Source: an uncultured Alistipes sp. (lineage in GTDB: Bacteria > Bacteroidota > Bacteroidia > Bacteroidales > Rikenellaceae). From it: a DNA stretch of 14,534 nt. The number at the start of each line of letters is the position of its first letter. Within the stretch, counting starts at the first letter, position 1. Position numbers and translations under genes: made by a program. A model generated the notes under the pieces. It ran no database searches, was not told the DNA's origin, and worked only from the letters and a program-made list of their open reading frames with translations. Location of the stretch: positions 1-14,534 of the forward strand of contig NZ_CASFQD010000012.1 in NCBI RefSeq assembly GCF_949296715.1, written 5' to 3'. This document shows positions 7,199 through 14,534 of the stretch, in pieces.

Positions 7199-7275
7199 AA
7201 TAGGGTGATTTTTAGATTGTTGTTTGTAAAAATGTGCTAAACGTCGAAAAGGTTGTCAATAAAAAATAGCCTCGT

Positions 7276-7309
7276 TTTGTCAAAAGTAATAAAAAAAGTG
7301 TTACTTTTG
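7276..7309 (+). promoter_or_regulatory. Promoter of acpP-fabF-rnc
   Basis: TTTG (7276-7279) and TACTTTTG (7302-7309) are the Bacteroidetes -33 and -7 elements, with a 22-base A-rich spacer, one longer than usual. Transcription would start near 7316 and give a leader of about 60 A/T-rich bases before the acpP ATG. Confidence 0.65.
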
Positions 7310-7377
7310 CGCAAAATTACCGCGGAAATATCATTTGAACTATTTCCAAATAATTGTTTAACTAAAAATTTAAGATT

Positions 7378-7614
7378 ATGTCAGATGTTCAAAAGAAAGT
7401 TGTCGAGATCATCGTCGACAAGCTGGGTGTAAAGGAGTCGGAGGTAGTGCCCGAAGCAAGCTTTACGAACCACCTGGGTGCAGACTCGCTCGACACCGTA
7501 GAGCTCATCATGGAGTTCGAGAAGGCTTTCGATATCCAGATTCCGGACGAGGACGCTGAGAAGATCGCTACCGTAGGCGACGCCATCTCCTACATCGAGG
7601 AGCACAAGAAATAA
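7378..7614 (+). CDS. acpP: Acyl carrier protein
   Basis: This 78-residue acidic protein carries growing acyl chains in type II fatty-acid synthesis. The phosphopantetheine attachment site is Ser37 in the invariant motif GADSLDTVELIMEFEKAF (residues 34-51). The remainder, rich in Glu and Asp with few basic residues, is the usual four-helix ACP. ATG 7378 gives the standard N-terminus. No Shine-Dalgarno sequence is visible; the upstream bases are A/T-rich, as is usual in this phylum. It is the first gene of the operon, 45 bases before fabF, with no terminator between. Confidence 0.98.
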   Translation: MSDVQKKVVEIIVDKLGVKESEVVPEASFTNHLGADSLDTVELIMEFEKAFDIQIPDEDAEKIATVGDAISYIEEHKK

Positions 7615-7659
7615 TTTTTTTCAGAAAAAGTTTTCACAGCTAATTTTGCCTTGGATTTT

Positions 7660-8907
<1,248 letters not shown>

Positions 8908-8927
8908 TTTCTGACCTCTCCGACGCC

Positions 8928-9701
8928 GTGATCGACTTTCTGTTACGTCCGTTCCGACGGAATTTCGGGGAAGACAGACACTATTACAGAATCGTCGATG
9001 ATATGTTCGGGTTCATCCCGCATAACATCGAACTCTACAAGCTGGCTTTGATTCACAAGTCAGCTTCTTTGATTTTGGAGGACGGCCGGGCGATCAACAA
9101 CGAGCGCCTCGAGTATCTGGGCGATGCCGTGATCGAGGCCGTCACGTCGGATTACCTCTTCATCGAGTTTCCCGACCGCGACGAGGGTTTCATGACCCAG
9201 CTGCGGTCGCGGATCGTCTCGCGGCAGTCGCTCAATGCGCTGGCCGTGCATATCGGGCTCGACCGGCAGGTGATTTCCAACAATGCGACCGGTGCCGCGC
9301 AGAAACATATCTACGGCGACGCCTTCGAGGCGATGATGGGGGCGATTTATCTCGATCAGGGGTATGATTTCGTCAACCGGCTGCTCATCAACCGCATCTA
9401 TTACCGTTATCTGAACCTCGACGAGCTGACCGAATCGGAGACCGACTTCAAGAGCCGTCTGATCGAGTGGTGCCAGAAGAACCATCACCGGATTCTCTTC
9501 CGCACGGGCCACGACAAGGGCTATTCGGCCAGCCATCCGGTTTTCTATTCGACGGTGCTGGTCGACGACATCGAGGTCGGGCACGGGGCGGGCGATTCCA
9601 AAAAGGAGGCCGAACAGCAGGCCGCCTTCTCCGTGGCGCAGTACATGAGCGACGAGCAGTGTGCGACGCTGTTGGACCGTGTCGACAAACTTACCCGATA
9701 A
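8928..9701 (+). CDS. rnc: Ribonuclease III
   Basis: The 257-residue enzyme cleaves double-stranded RNA, including rRNA precursors. The N-terminal RNase III domain has the signature NNERLEYLGDAV (57-68), with metal-binding Glu59, Glu62 and Asp66, and DAFEAMMGAIYLD with Asp131 and Glu134. A C-terminal double-stranded RNA-binding domain spans roughly residues 165-245 (DFKSRLIEWCQK to KKEAEQQAAFSVAQYM). The proposed start is GTG 8928, 20 bases after the fabF stop. It yields MIDFLLRPFRRNFG, which resembles the N-terminus of other Bacteroidetes RNase III proteins; no ATG occurs between the fabF stop and the conserved region that would keep it, and longer starts lie within fabF. The gene ends just before the terminator at 9708-9736. 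Confidence 0.95.
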   Translation: MIDFLLRPFRRNFGEDRHYYRIVDDMFGFIPHNIELYKLALIHKSASLILEDGRAINNERLEYLGDAVIEAVTSDYLFIEFPDRDEGFMTQLRSRIVSRQSLNALAVHIGLDRQVISNNATGAAQKHIYGDAFEAMMGAIYLDQGYDFVNRLLINRIYYRYLNLDELTESETDFKSRLIEWCQKNHHRILFRTGHDKGYSASHPVFYSTVLVDDIEVGHGAGDSKKEAEQQAAFSVAQYMSDEQCATLLDRVDKLTR

Positions 9702-9707
9702 AATCTC

Positions 9708-9736
9708 CGCGGAACGCAGGTGTTCCGCGTTTTTTT
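9708..9736 (+). terminator. Intrinsic terminator after rnc
   Basis: Arms CGCGGAAC (9708-9715) and GTTCCGCG (9722-9729) pair perfectly around a 6-base loop and are followed by seven T (9730-9736). The radC start codon lies only nine bases after the last of these T. Confidence 0.88.
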
Positions 9737-9745
9737 GTTGCGTCC

Positions 9746-10381
9746 ATGAAACAAATTACCGATAAGATGGCGGTCCGGGGCGTCGGGGCGCTCGACGACC
9801 GTGAACTGCTGACGCTGCTGCTCGAGGACGAACAGCTGGCCGGCGGGCTTCTGGACTTCTGCGGGGGATCGCTTGCCCGGCTGGCCGATACAGAGCAGTC
9901 GCGCCTGCGCATGGTCGGGGGATTGGGACTGCGCCGCGCCTGCCGTCTGCTGGCTGCCGCCGAGCTCGGAAGACGCATCACCGAGGCACGGGCCGGTGCC
10001 GCTACGGTCATCGAGACGAGCGACGACGTGGTACGGCTGTTCCGTCCGCAGCTGGAGCGGCTCGACCACGAGGAGTGCTGGGTGGTTTACCTTACCTCCT
10101 CGAACCGCATCATCGAGCGGCAGCGGGTGAGCCAGGGCGGGGTGCAGGGAACCGTAGTGGATCATCGGCTGATCATCAAGCGGGCGCTCGAACTGCTGGC
10201 TACGCAGTTGATTCTCGTACACAATCATCCGTCGGGTGCCGCCGAGGCCAGTCCGCAGGACAAGGCGCTGACGGAGCGTATCGCCCGTGCCGCGGCTTTG
10301 TTCGACATCCGGCTGCTCGATCATCTCATTGTGGCCCGCGAGGGCGACTTCTCTTTTCTGCGCGAGGGGTTGCTCAAATAG
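9746..10381 (+). CDS. radC: RadC family JAB/MPN-domain protein
   Basis: The 211-residue protein has an N-terminal helical region (VGALDDRELLTLLL, about residues 13-26), a helix-hairpin-helix-like part, and a C-terminal JAB/MPN domain. The metal-binding JAMM motif is intact: HNHPSGAAEASPQD fits HxHx7SxxD. The historical link of RadC to DNA repair was withdrawn, so the biochemical role remains open; the domain suggests a metal-dependent hydrolase acting on DNA or protein. ATG 9746 gives a slightly short N-terminus compared with usual members (about 220-230). Its transcription is puzzling: a terminator sits directly before it and there is no room for a normal promoter between, so expression depends on read-through or on a promoter inside rnc. 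Confidence 0.93.
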   Translation: MKQITDKMAVRGVGALDDRELLTLLLEDEQLAGGLLDFCGGSLARLADTEQSRLRMVGGLGLRRACRLLAAAELGRRITEARAGAATVIETSDDVVRLFRPQLERLDHEECWVVYLTSSNRIIERQRVSQGGVQGTVVDHRLIIKRALELLATQLILVHNHPSGAAEASPQDKALTERIARAAALFDIRLLDHLIVAREGDFSFLREGLLK

Positions 10382-10395
10382 AGGGTGGGGGATTG

Positions 10396-10680
10396 GTACT
10401 TTTGGCCCCAAAAGTACAAGAAAAAAGAGGTTGTAAGAATCTCACCCTTTCGAAACTCTTTTGTGCTTTTCGGAAAAACGCCGGAAAAACTTTTCCTTTT
10501 AACTGCTTTTCGGTGGCGAAAAGCAGCAAAAGCCACCCGACCGGTTCCGATGGCGGTGGCCGGTCGTCTGAAAGCGGCGTCGGGCGACTATTCGCGGGTT
10601 TGCAAGCAAACCGTCCCCGCCGCTCTCGCTTTCAGCCTTCCGTCCGCTTTCCCGCCATCGGAACCAAGTCGGGAATCGCC
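10396..10680 (+). repeat. Dispersed palindromic element, copy A (long form)
   Basis: The element opens with a 22-base palindrome (arms GTACTTTTGG and CCAAAAGTAC around CC, 10396-10417). After a variable stretch comes a second, 24-base one (arms CTGCTTTTCG and CGAAAAGCAG around GTGG, 10503-10526), which runs into AGCAAAAGCCACCCG. It ends with CCGCCATCGGAACC and TCGGGAATCGCC at 10652-10680. Both palindromes and the following bases to 10539 recur without change in copy B. The segment 10536-10673 forms a nested inverted repeat. It begins 14 bases after radC, so it may also act at the 3' end of that transcript. No transposase or target-site duplication was seen. Confidence 0.8.
10536..10673 (+). 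repeat. Nested long inverted repeat inside copy A
   Basis: From outside inwards: CCCGAC (10536-10541) pairs with GTCGGG (10668-10673); GGTTCCGATGGCGG (10543-10556) pairs perfectly with 10652-10665; CTGAAAGCG (10568-10576) pairs with CGCTTTCAG (10627-10635); and GGTTTGC (10597-10603) pairs with GCAAACC (10606-10612) at the tip. An RNA from this segment would fold into one long, interrupted hairpin. Confidence 0.75.
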
Positions 10681-10780
10681 TTGCGGGTAAAAAGAATGCC
10701 GGAGCGCATTGCCATATATAAATAATCAATGCCGCCGCTGGTGGCACAATCAATCCGCACTCTCGTTTGACGCGGAAAAA

Positions 10781-10867
10781 GAGGGTGCGGGCTGCGGCGC
10801 GTCCGTTACGGGGTGGCGCATAGGCTTGATCTTGCGCGCCCCGTGCAGCGCCGCGGATCGCACCCTC
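10781..10867. repeat. 87-nt imperfect hairpin between the two element copies
   Basis: GAGGGTGCG (10781-10789) is the reverse complement of CGCACCCTC (10859-10867). Further in, GCGGCGC and ACGGGG of the left arm match the complement of the right arm, and further out CGCGG (10771-10775) pairs with CCGCG (10868-10872) past an A5 bulge. The sequence is unlike copies A and B. Confidence 0.65.
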
Positions 10868-10896
10868 CCGCGGGAAACGACGTGCGGAGGCTTTTG

Positions 10897-11016
10897 GTAC
10901 TTTTGGCCCCAAAAGTACATGAGAAAACTTTTTCTTTATTCCCTGCTTTTCGGTGGCGAAAAGCAGCAAAAGCCACCCGGCGCTTTTCCATCATCGGAAT
11001 CAAACCGGGAATCACC
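10897..11016 (+). repeat. Dispersed palindromic element, copy B (short form)
   Basis: It is in the same orientation as copy A. The opening palindrome (10897-10918) and the 24-base palindrome (10943-10966), with its continuation to 10979, are identical to copy A. The right end at 10988-11016 agrees with copy A 10652-10680 at 23 of 29 positions, all six differences being transitions. The long internal arm of copy A is reduced to TTCC-ATCATC-GGAA, while the outer closing stem CCCGG/CCGGG (10976-10980 with 11005-11009) is kept. Confidence 0.8.
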
Positions 11017-11080
11017 CCCGGACAATTACGATCTCAAACCTGACAACCCGGGATGCGAAATGAAAATCGCTCAATCATAG

Positions 11081-11094
11081 ATGAGCATACTCAT
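11081..11094. promoter_or_regulatory. Possible operator upstream of the HTH gene
   Basis: ATGAG-CATA-CTCAT is a 14-base inverted repeat, directly followed by the palindrome TGTATACA (11094-11101). The position, about 30-45 bases before the putative -7 box of a gene for a DNA-binding protein, would suit self-regulation, but the repeat is short enough to be chance. Confidence 0.25.
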
Positions 11095-11126
11095 GTATAC
11101 AAGAGCATCACAAATGGCATGTTTTT

Positions 11127-11134
11127 TAGTTTTG
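11127..11134 (+). promoter_or_regulatory. Possible -7 box (TAGTTTTG) for the HTH gene
   Basis: TAGTTTTG fits TAnnTTTG. No -33 TTTG lies at the right distance. A start of transcription near 11141 would leave a leader of only about 16 bases before the TTG start. Confidence 0.4.
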
Positions 11135-11156
11135 TGTTGGAATAAAATACAAAACA

Positions 11157-11384
11157 TTGAAAACGCCGATAGATACTTACGTGATCGAAGCCATCCGCAA
11201 GGAACGGATGGCGCAGAAAGTGTCACAGGCCATGTTGGCATACGGTATCGGCGTTTCCAGAAGTTTCATTGGCATGGCTGAAAGTTCAAAATACGACATA
11301 AAATACAACCTCAACCATATCAATGAAATCGCCCGCTACCTGGGCTGTTCGCCCCGCGATTTCCTCCCCGAAAAACCGCTCTGA
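11157..11384 (+). CDS. Small helix-turn-helix (XRE/Cro-like) DNA-binding protein
   Basis: The 75-residue protein reads MKTPIDTYVIEAIRKERMAQ at its N-terminus and is nearly all one HTH domain. VSQAMLAYGIG (about 23-33) and SRSFIGMAES (about 34-43) are the two helices of the XRE/Cro type, followed by INEIARYLGCSPRDFLPEK, the usual closing helix and PxDF-like end. No ATG precedes the domain; TTG 11157 is the best start because it lies just after the putative promoter box and keeps the first helix. GTG 11181 is the alternative. It ends two bases before the GTG of the next gene, so the pair is very probably cotranscribed and translationally coupled. The partner or operator of this regulator is unknown. 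Confidence 0.78.
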   Translation: MKTPIDTYVIEAIRKERMAQKVSQAMLAYGIGVSRSFIGMAESSKYDIKYNLNHINEIARYLGCSPRDFLPEKPL

Positions 11385-11386
11385 AC

Positions 11387-12211
11387 GTGCGCGCGCTGCC
11401 GATACTCCGCACGTTGCTGACCGCCGCGGCGGCCCTCGCCTGCGGCCTCGCCGCCGCACGCCGCCCCGTGGGCATCGCCTTCTACGACATCGACCGCCTC
11501 TACGATACCCTGCCGTCGCTCTTCTACCACGATGACGACTACACCCCCGACGGCCGCTATGGCTGGAACACGGAGCGCTACCGACGCAAAATCCACCATA
11601 CTGCCGCCGTCATCGACTCGATGGCGCTGCCGATCGTCGCGCTGTGGGGCGTGGAGAACGAAGCCGTGGTCCGCGACCTCGCCGCCGCCTGCCGCGGCGA
11701 CTACTCCTACCTGCACCGCACGCTCAACTCGCTCGACGGCATGGACTTCGCCCTGCTCTACTACGGCGACCGGTTCTATCCCGAGCGGGTCGAGGAGGGG
11801 CGCCGCTACCTCTATGTCGAGGGGCTCCTGGGACGCGACACCGTGGGGCTGGTGCTCTGCGCCGAGGAACGCATGGCCCGCTGGGTCGTCCGCGACCTGC
11901 GCAGGGAGCGTCCGCAGGTGCGGCTCGTGGTGCTGGGGCGCTCCGCGACGCTCGATCCCGCGGCATGGGGCCTGCGCGACGCACAGGCCCGCGCGGCCCG
12001 CGCCGGACGGGGCACAATCCGCAGCCGCGGACGCTGGTCGATGCGCGACCGGATACTCGTCGACACGGCCTTCCGCGTGCTTGCGGGCGACGTCTACGTG
12101 CGCCGCTATCTGGTTGACCAAAAGAGCGGTAACCCCCTTACAACCATCTCCCGGGGCGTCTATCGCGGCGGCTATGGCTATTCGCTGCCCGTGTATGCGT
12201 ACTTCGAGTAG
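11387..12211 (+). CDS. Exported EEP-fold protein with degenerate catalytic motifs
   Basis: The 274-residue protein (GTG start) begins with a signal peptide (LPILRTLLTAAAALACGLAAA). The rest follows the order of Bacteroidetes endonuclease/exonuclease/phosphatase proteins: VGIAFYDIDRLYDTL (family: FYNxENLFDT), DDYTPDGRYGWNTERYRRKI, IVALWGVENEAVVRDL with the metal-binding Glu90, GMDFALLYYGDRF, and the closing GGYGYSLPVYAYF. The catalytic positions are mostly gone: the first Asn is Asp34, the NxHW block is absent, GDFND is replaced by GRSAT (184-188), and the terminal SDH by GYS (264-266). It is therefore probably not a nuclease or phosphatase and may bind rather than cut. It starts two bases after the HTH stop. 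EEP membership rests on motif order and is fairly sure; loss of activity is inference. Confidence 0.85.
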   Translation: MRALPILRTLLTAAAALACGLAAARRPVGIAFYDIDRLYDTLPSLFYHDDDYTPDGRYGWNTERYRRKIHHTAAVIDSMALPIVALWGVENEAVVRDLAAACRGDYSYLHRTLNSLDGMDFALLYYGDRFYPERVEEGRRYLYVEGLLGRDTVGLVLCAEERMARWVVRDLRRERPQVRLVVLGRSATLDPAAWGLRDAQARAARAGRGTIRSRGRWSMRDRILVDTAFRVLAGDVYVRRYLVDQKSGNPLTTISRGVYRGGYGYSLPVYAYFE

Positions 12212-12217
12212 AAATTC

Positions 12218-12248
12218 TTGGTATTTCGGAAAAGTTTTCATATATTCG
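12218..12248 (+). promoter_or_regulatory. Possible promoter upstream of ppdK
   Basis: TTG (12218-12220) and TATATTCG (12241-12248), 20 bases apart, resemble the -33/-7 pair with one mismatch in the -7 box. The transcript would run through the hairpin at 12282-12303 before ppdK. A second candidate is TATATTTA at 12345-12352, closer to the gene but without a -33 element. Confidence 0.3.
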
Positions 12249-12281
12249 CACTCCCAATGACAAAAATGTCTGTATTGCGAA

Positions 12282-12311
12282 GCGGTAACGACCCGGTCAC
12301 CGCATTTTTTT
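12282..12311 (+). terminator. Probable terminator (or attenuator) between the EEP gene and ppdK
   Basis: GCGGT (12282-12286) pairs with ACCGC (12299-12303), and GAC (12290-12292) with GTC (12296-12298) inside it; one A and then seven T (12305-12311) follow. The stem is short and bulged, but the T-run is good. It separates the HTH/EEP pair from ppdK. Confidence 0.55.
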
Positions 12312-12377
12312 GCCTGCGGGCATCCGTCGTAACGAGAAAAATTTTATATTTACATACCACTTAAACAAAAAAACACT

Positions 12378-14534
12378 ATGGCAGACGTTAAACGAGTCTA
12401 CACTTTCGGCAACAAGGAGGCCGAAGGCAACGGCAAAATGCGCGAACTGCTCGGCGGCAAGGGTGCCAACCTTGCGGAGATGAACCTCATCGGCATCCCC
12501 GTACCCCCGGGCTTCACCATCACCACGGAAGTTTGCGCCGAATACTACAAGCACGGCAAGGAGGACATCATCGAGATGCTCCGTCCCGAGGTCGAGAAGG
12601 CCATGCACAACATCGAGCGCCTCACGGGCATGAAGTTCGGCGACAAGGAGATGCCGCTGCTCGTGTCGGTGCGCTCGGGCGCCCGCGCCTCGATGCCCGG
12701 CATGATGGACACGATCCTCAACCTCGGCATGAACGACCAGGCCGTCGAGGCCGTGGCCAAGCGCACGGGCAACCCCCGGTTCGCATGGGACTCGTACCGC
12801 CGCTTCGTACAGATGTACGGCGACGTCGTGCTCGGCATGAAGCCCGTATCGAAGGAGGATCACGACCCCTTCGAGGTCATCATCGAGCACCAGAAGGAGA
12901 AGCGCGGCGTGAAGAACGACACCGAGCTGACGACCGACGACCTGAAGGTCCTCGTCAAGGAGTTCAAGGCCGCCGTGAAGAAGCAGACCGGCGAGGACTT
13001 CCCGACCAACCCGTGGGATCAGCTCTGGGGCGCCATCTGCGCCGTGTTCGGCTCGTGGATGAACGAGCGCGCCAAGCTCTACCGCAAGCTCAACAACATC
13101 CCCGAGGAGTGGGGTACGGCCGTATCGGTGCAGGCCATGGTCTTCGGCAACATGGGCAACAACTCCGCAACGGGCGTGGCCTTCTCGCGCGACGCCGCAA
13201 CGGGTGAAAACATCTTCAACGGCGAGTACCTGATCAACGCCCAGGGCGAGGATGTCGTGGCCGGCATCCGCACGCCGCAGCAGATCACCATCGAGGGTTC
13301 GAAGCGCTGGGCCAAGGCCCAGAACATCTCCGAGGAGGTGCGCAAGGCGAAGTACCCCTCGCTCGAGGAGGTGATGCCCGACGTCTACAAGGAGCTTAAC
13401 GAGATTCAGCACCACCTGGAGCAGTACTTCACCGACATGCAGGACATCGAGTTCACGATCCAGGACGGCAAGCTGTGGATGCTCCAGTGCCGCAACGGCA
13501 AGCGCACGGGTGCCGCCATGGTCAAGATCGCCATGGACATGCTGCGTGAGGGCCTGATCGACGAGAAGACCGCCGTGCTGCGCTGCGAGCCCGCGAAGCT
13601 CGACGAGCTGCTGCACCCCGTCTTCGACAAGAAGGCCATCGCTACGGCCCAGGTCATCACGAAGGGTCTGCCCGCTTCGCCGGGTGCCGCCACGGGTCCC
13701 GTTGTCTTCTTCGCCGACGATGCCGAGAAGGTGCTCGCCCAGACGGGCCAGAAAGCCATCCTCGTGCGTATCGAGACCTCGCCCGAGGACCTCAAGGGCA
13801 TGCTCGACGCCGCAGGTATCCTCACCGCACGCGGCGGCATGACCTCGCACGCAGCCGTCGTGGCCCGCGGTATGGGCAAGTGCTGTGTATCGGGCGCCGG
13901 TGAGCTGCAGGTGGACTACAAGGCCCGCACGATCCAGGTCAACGGCTTCACCGTGAAGGAGGGCGACTGGATTTCGCTCAACGGCTCGACGGGCGAGGTA
14001 TACCTCGGCCAGGTGGCTACGCAGGCTGCCGACCTGAGCGGCGACTTCGGCAAGCTCATGGAGCTGGCCGGCAAGTATGCCGTGCTGAAGGTTCGCGCCA
14101 ACGCCGACACGCCGAAGGATGCCGCACAGGCCTTCGCATTCGGCGCCGAGGGTATCGGCCTCTGCCGCACGGAGCACATGTTCTTCGAGGGCGACCGCAT
14201 CAAGGCCATCCGCGAGATGATCCTCGCCGACGACGAGGCCGGACGCCGCGTGGCGCTGGCCAAGCTGCTGCCCATGCAGCGCGGTGACTTCGAGGGTCTG
14301 TTCAAGGCCATGAACGGATATCCCGTGACGGTGCGTCTGCTCGATCCCCCTCTGCACGAGTTCGTGCCCCACGATGAGAAGGGTCAGAAGGAGATGGCCG
14401 AGGAGATGAACGTGCCCCTGAAGAAAATCGTCGAGAAGGTCGAGTCGCTGGCCGAGTTCAACCCCATGCTGGGCCACCGCGGCTGCCGTCTGGGCAATAC
14501 CTATCCGGAGATCACCGAGATGCAGGCCCGGGCC
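12378..14534 (+). CDS. ppdK: Pyruvate, phosphate dikinase (3' end outside window)
   Basis: The first 719 residues of an enzyme usually near 875-910 long are present; the frame is open to the window edge. It interconverts ATP, phosphate and pyruvate with AMP, pyrophosphate and PEP in the cytoplasm. The N-terminal nucleotide-binding domain (to about residue 370) contains LLGGKGANLAEMN and SVRSGARASMPGMMDTILNL. The central phospho-carrier domain has ILTARGGMTSHAAVVARGMG, with phosphorylated His491 and the regulatory-type Thr two residues before it. The PEP/pyruvate-binding barrel begins with GAEGIGLCRTEHMFF and reaches VRLLDPPLHEF and MLGHRGCRLG; the C-terminal catalytic cysteine segment is beyond the window. 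ATG 12378 gives the standard MADVKRVYTFG start. It is probably transcribed alone. Confidence 0.97.
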   Translation, partial: MADVKRVYTFGNKEAEGNGKMRELLGGKGANLAEMNLIGIPVPPGFTITTEVCAEYYKHGKEDIIEMLRPEVEKAMHNIERLTGMKFGDKEMPLLVSVRSGARASMPGMMDTILNLGMNDQAVEAVAKRTGNPRFAWDSYRRFVQMYGDVVLGMKPVSKEDHDPFEVIIEHQKEKRGVKNDTELTTDDLKVLVKEFKAAVKKQTGEDFPTNPWDQLWGAICAVFGSWMNERAKLYRKLNNIPEEWGTAVSVQAMVFGNMGNNSATGVAFSRDAATGENIFNGEYLINAQGEDVVAGIRTPQQITIEGSKRWAKAQNISEEVRKAKYPSLEEVMPDVYKELNEIQHHLEQYFTDMQDIEFTIQDGKLWMLQCRNGKRTGAAMVKIAMDMLREGLIDEKTAVLRCEPAKLDELLHPVFDKKAIATAQVITKGLPASPGAATGPVVFFADDAEKVLAQTGQKAILVRIETSPEDLKGMLDAAGILTARGGMTSHAAVVARGMGKCCVSGAGELQVDYKARTIQVNGFTVKEGDWISLNGSTGEVYLGQVATQAADLSGDFGKLMELAGKYAVLKVRANADTPKDAAQAFAFGAEGIGLCRTEHMFFEGDRIKAIREMILADDEAGRRVALAKLLPMQRGDFEGLFKAMNGYPVTVRLLDPPLHEFVPHDEKGQKEMAEEMNVPLKKIVEKVESLAEFNPMLGHRGCRLGNTYPEITEMQARA

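Larger units (their letters stand above)
10382..11156. other. Gene-free, repeat-rich intergenic region
   Basis: About 775 bp between radC and the HTH gene hold no reading frame that looks like a protein; the short open frames here simply translate the palindromic repeats (strings such as FRWRKAAKATR recur from both copies). The region is made of two copies of a dispersed element (about 10396-10680 and 10897-11016), an 87-nt imperfect hairpin between them, and an A/T-richer tail that probably holds the HTH promoter. Confidence 0.75.

Noticed and set aside
7641..7648. TAATTTTG box between acpP and fabF as a separate fabF promoter
   Set aside because: It fits the -7 consensus, but no -33 element lies upstream and transcription would start about five bases before the ATG.
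10385..10690. Open frame of 101 codons starting right after radC
   Set aside because: It translates the palindromic element. Similar peptide strings arise from copy B in another frame, showing that the DNA repeat, not a protein, is conserved.
10396..11016. CRISPR array
   Set aside because: There are only two copies, about 500 bp apart, of palindromic parts with no regular spacers and no cas genes.
10382..11156. Insertion sequence remnant
   Set aside because: No transposase fragment, terminal inverted repeats spanning the region or target duplication could be seen.
12297..14477. Very long minus-strand open frame (726 codons) opposite ppdK
   Set aside because: It is the antisense of a certain PPDK gene; its histidine- and leucine-rich translation is typical of antisense frames in GC-rich coding DNA.

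Overview
The window looks like a chromosomal segment of a GC-rich member of the Bacteroidales, most plausibly Alistipes or a close relative. This is inferred from several things. Intergenic stretches carry the Bacteroidetes promoter pattern TTTG-(19-22 nt)-TAnnTTTG, most clearly before waaA and acpP. Starts mostly lack Shine-Dalgarno sequences. Codon third positions are strongly G/C. The order acpP-fabF-rnc is typical of the phylum. No rRNA, tRNA, CRISPR array or recognisable insertion sequence was seen.

Layout. A partial reading frame of unknown function ends at 131 and converges on a minus-strand NUDIX hydrolase (220-819). The NUDIX gene is transcribed away from a plus-strand pair: a UPF0597/L-cysteine desulfidase-like Fe-S lyase (998-2290), and an exported histidine-type phosphatase (2284-3549) whose start overlaps the lyase stop. 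A 16-bp inverted repeat (a two-way terminator) and a 59-nt pure pyrimidine tract separate these from a minus-strand block read as pepE-tyrA-yraN (7198 to 5283) and then waaA (5144 to 3918), which has its own good promoter. Divergently, acpP-fabF-rnc (7378-9701) forms the fatty-acid/RNase III operon. It ends in a clear intrinsic terminator placed directly before radC (9746-10381).

About 775 bp between radC and the next gene (10382-11156) hold no supported gene but are full of symmetry. Two copies of a dispersed element share two identical short palindromes and a related right end. The longer copy encloses a nested inverted repeat of about 138 nt, and an unrelated 87-nt imperfect hairpin lies between the copies. 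A small helix-turn-helix protein (probable TTG start) follows. Two bases after its stop comes a GTG-started exported protein with an endonuclease/exonuclease/phosphatase (EEP) fold that has lost most of the family's catalytic motifs. The window closes inside ppdK (pyruvate, phosphate dikinase), complete at its 5' end and cut at residue 719.

Functionally most of the window is housekeeping: fatty-acid synthesis (acpP, fabF), lipid A/Kdo assembly (waaA), tyrosine synthesis (tyrA), RNA processing (rnc), PEP/pyruvate interconversion (ppdK) and peptide or amino-acid breakdown (pepE and the lyase). The parts most worth a second look are the repeat-rich gap and the HTH plus degenerate EEP pair.
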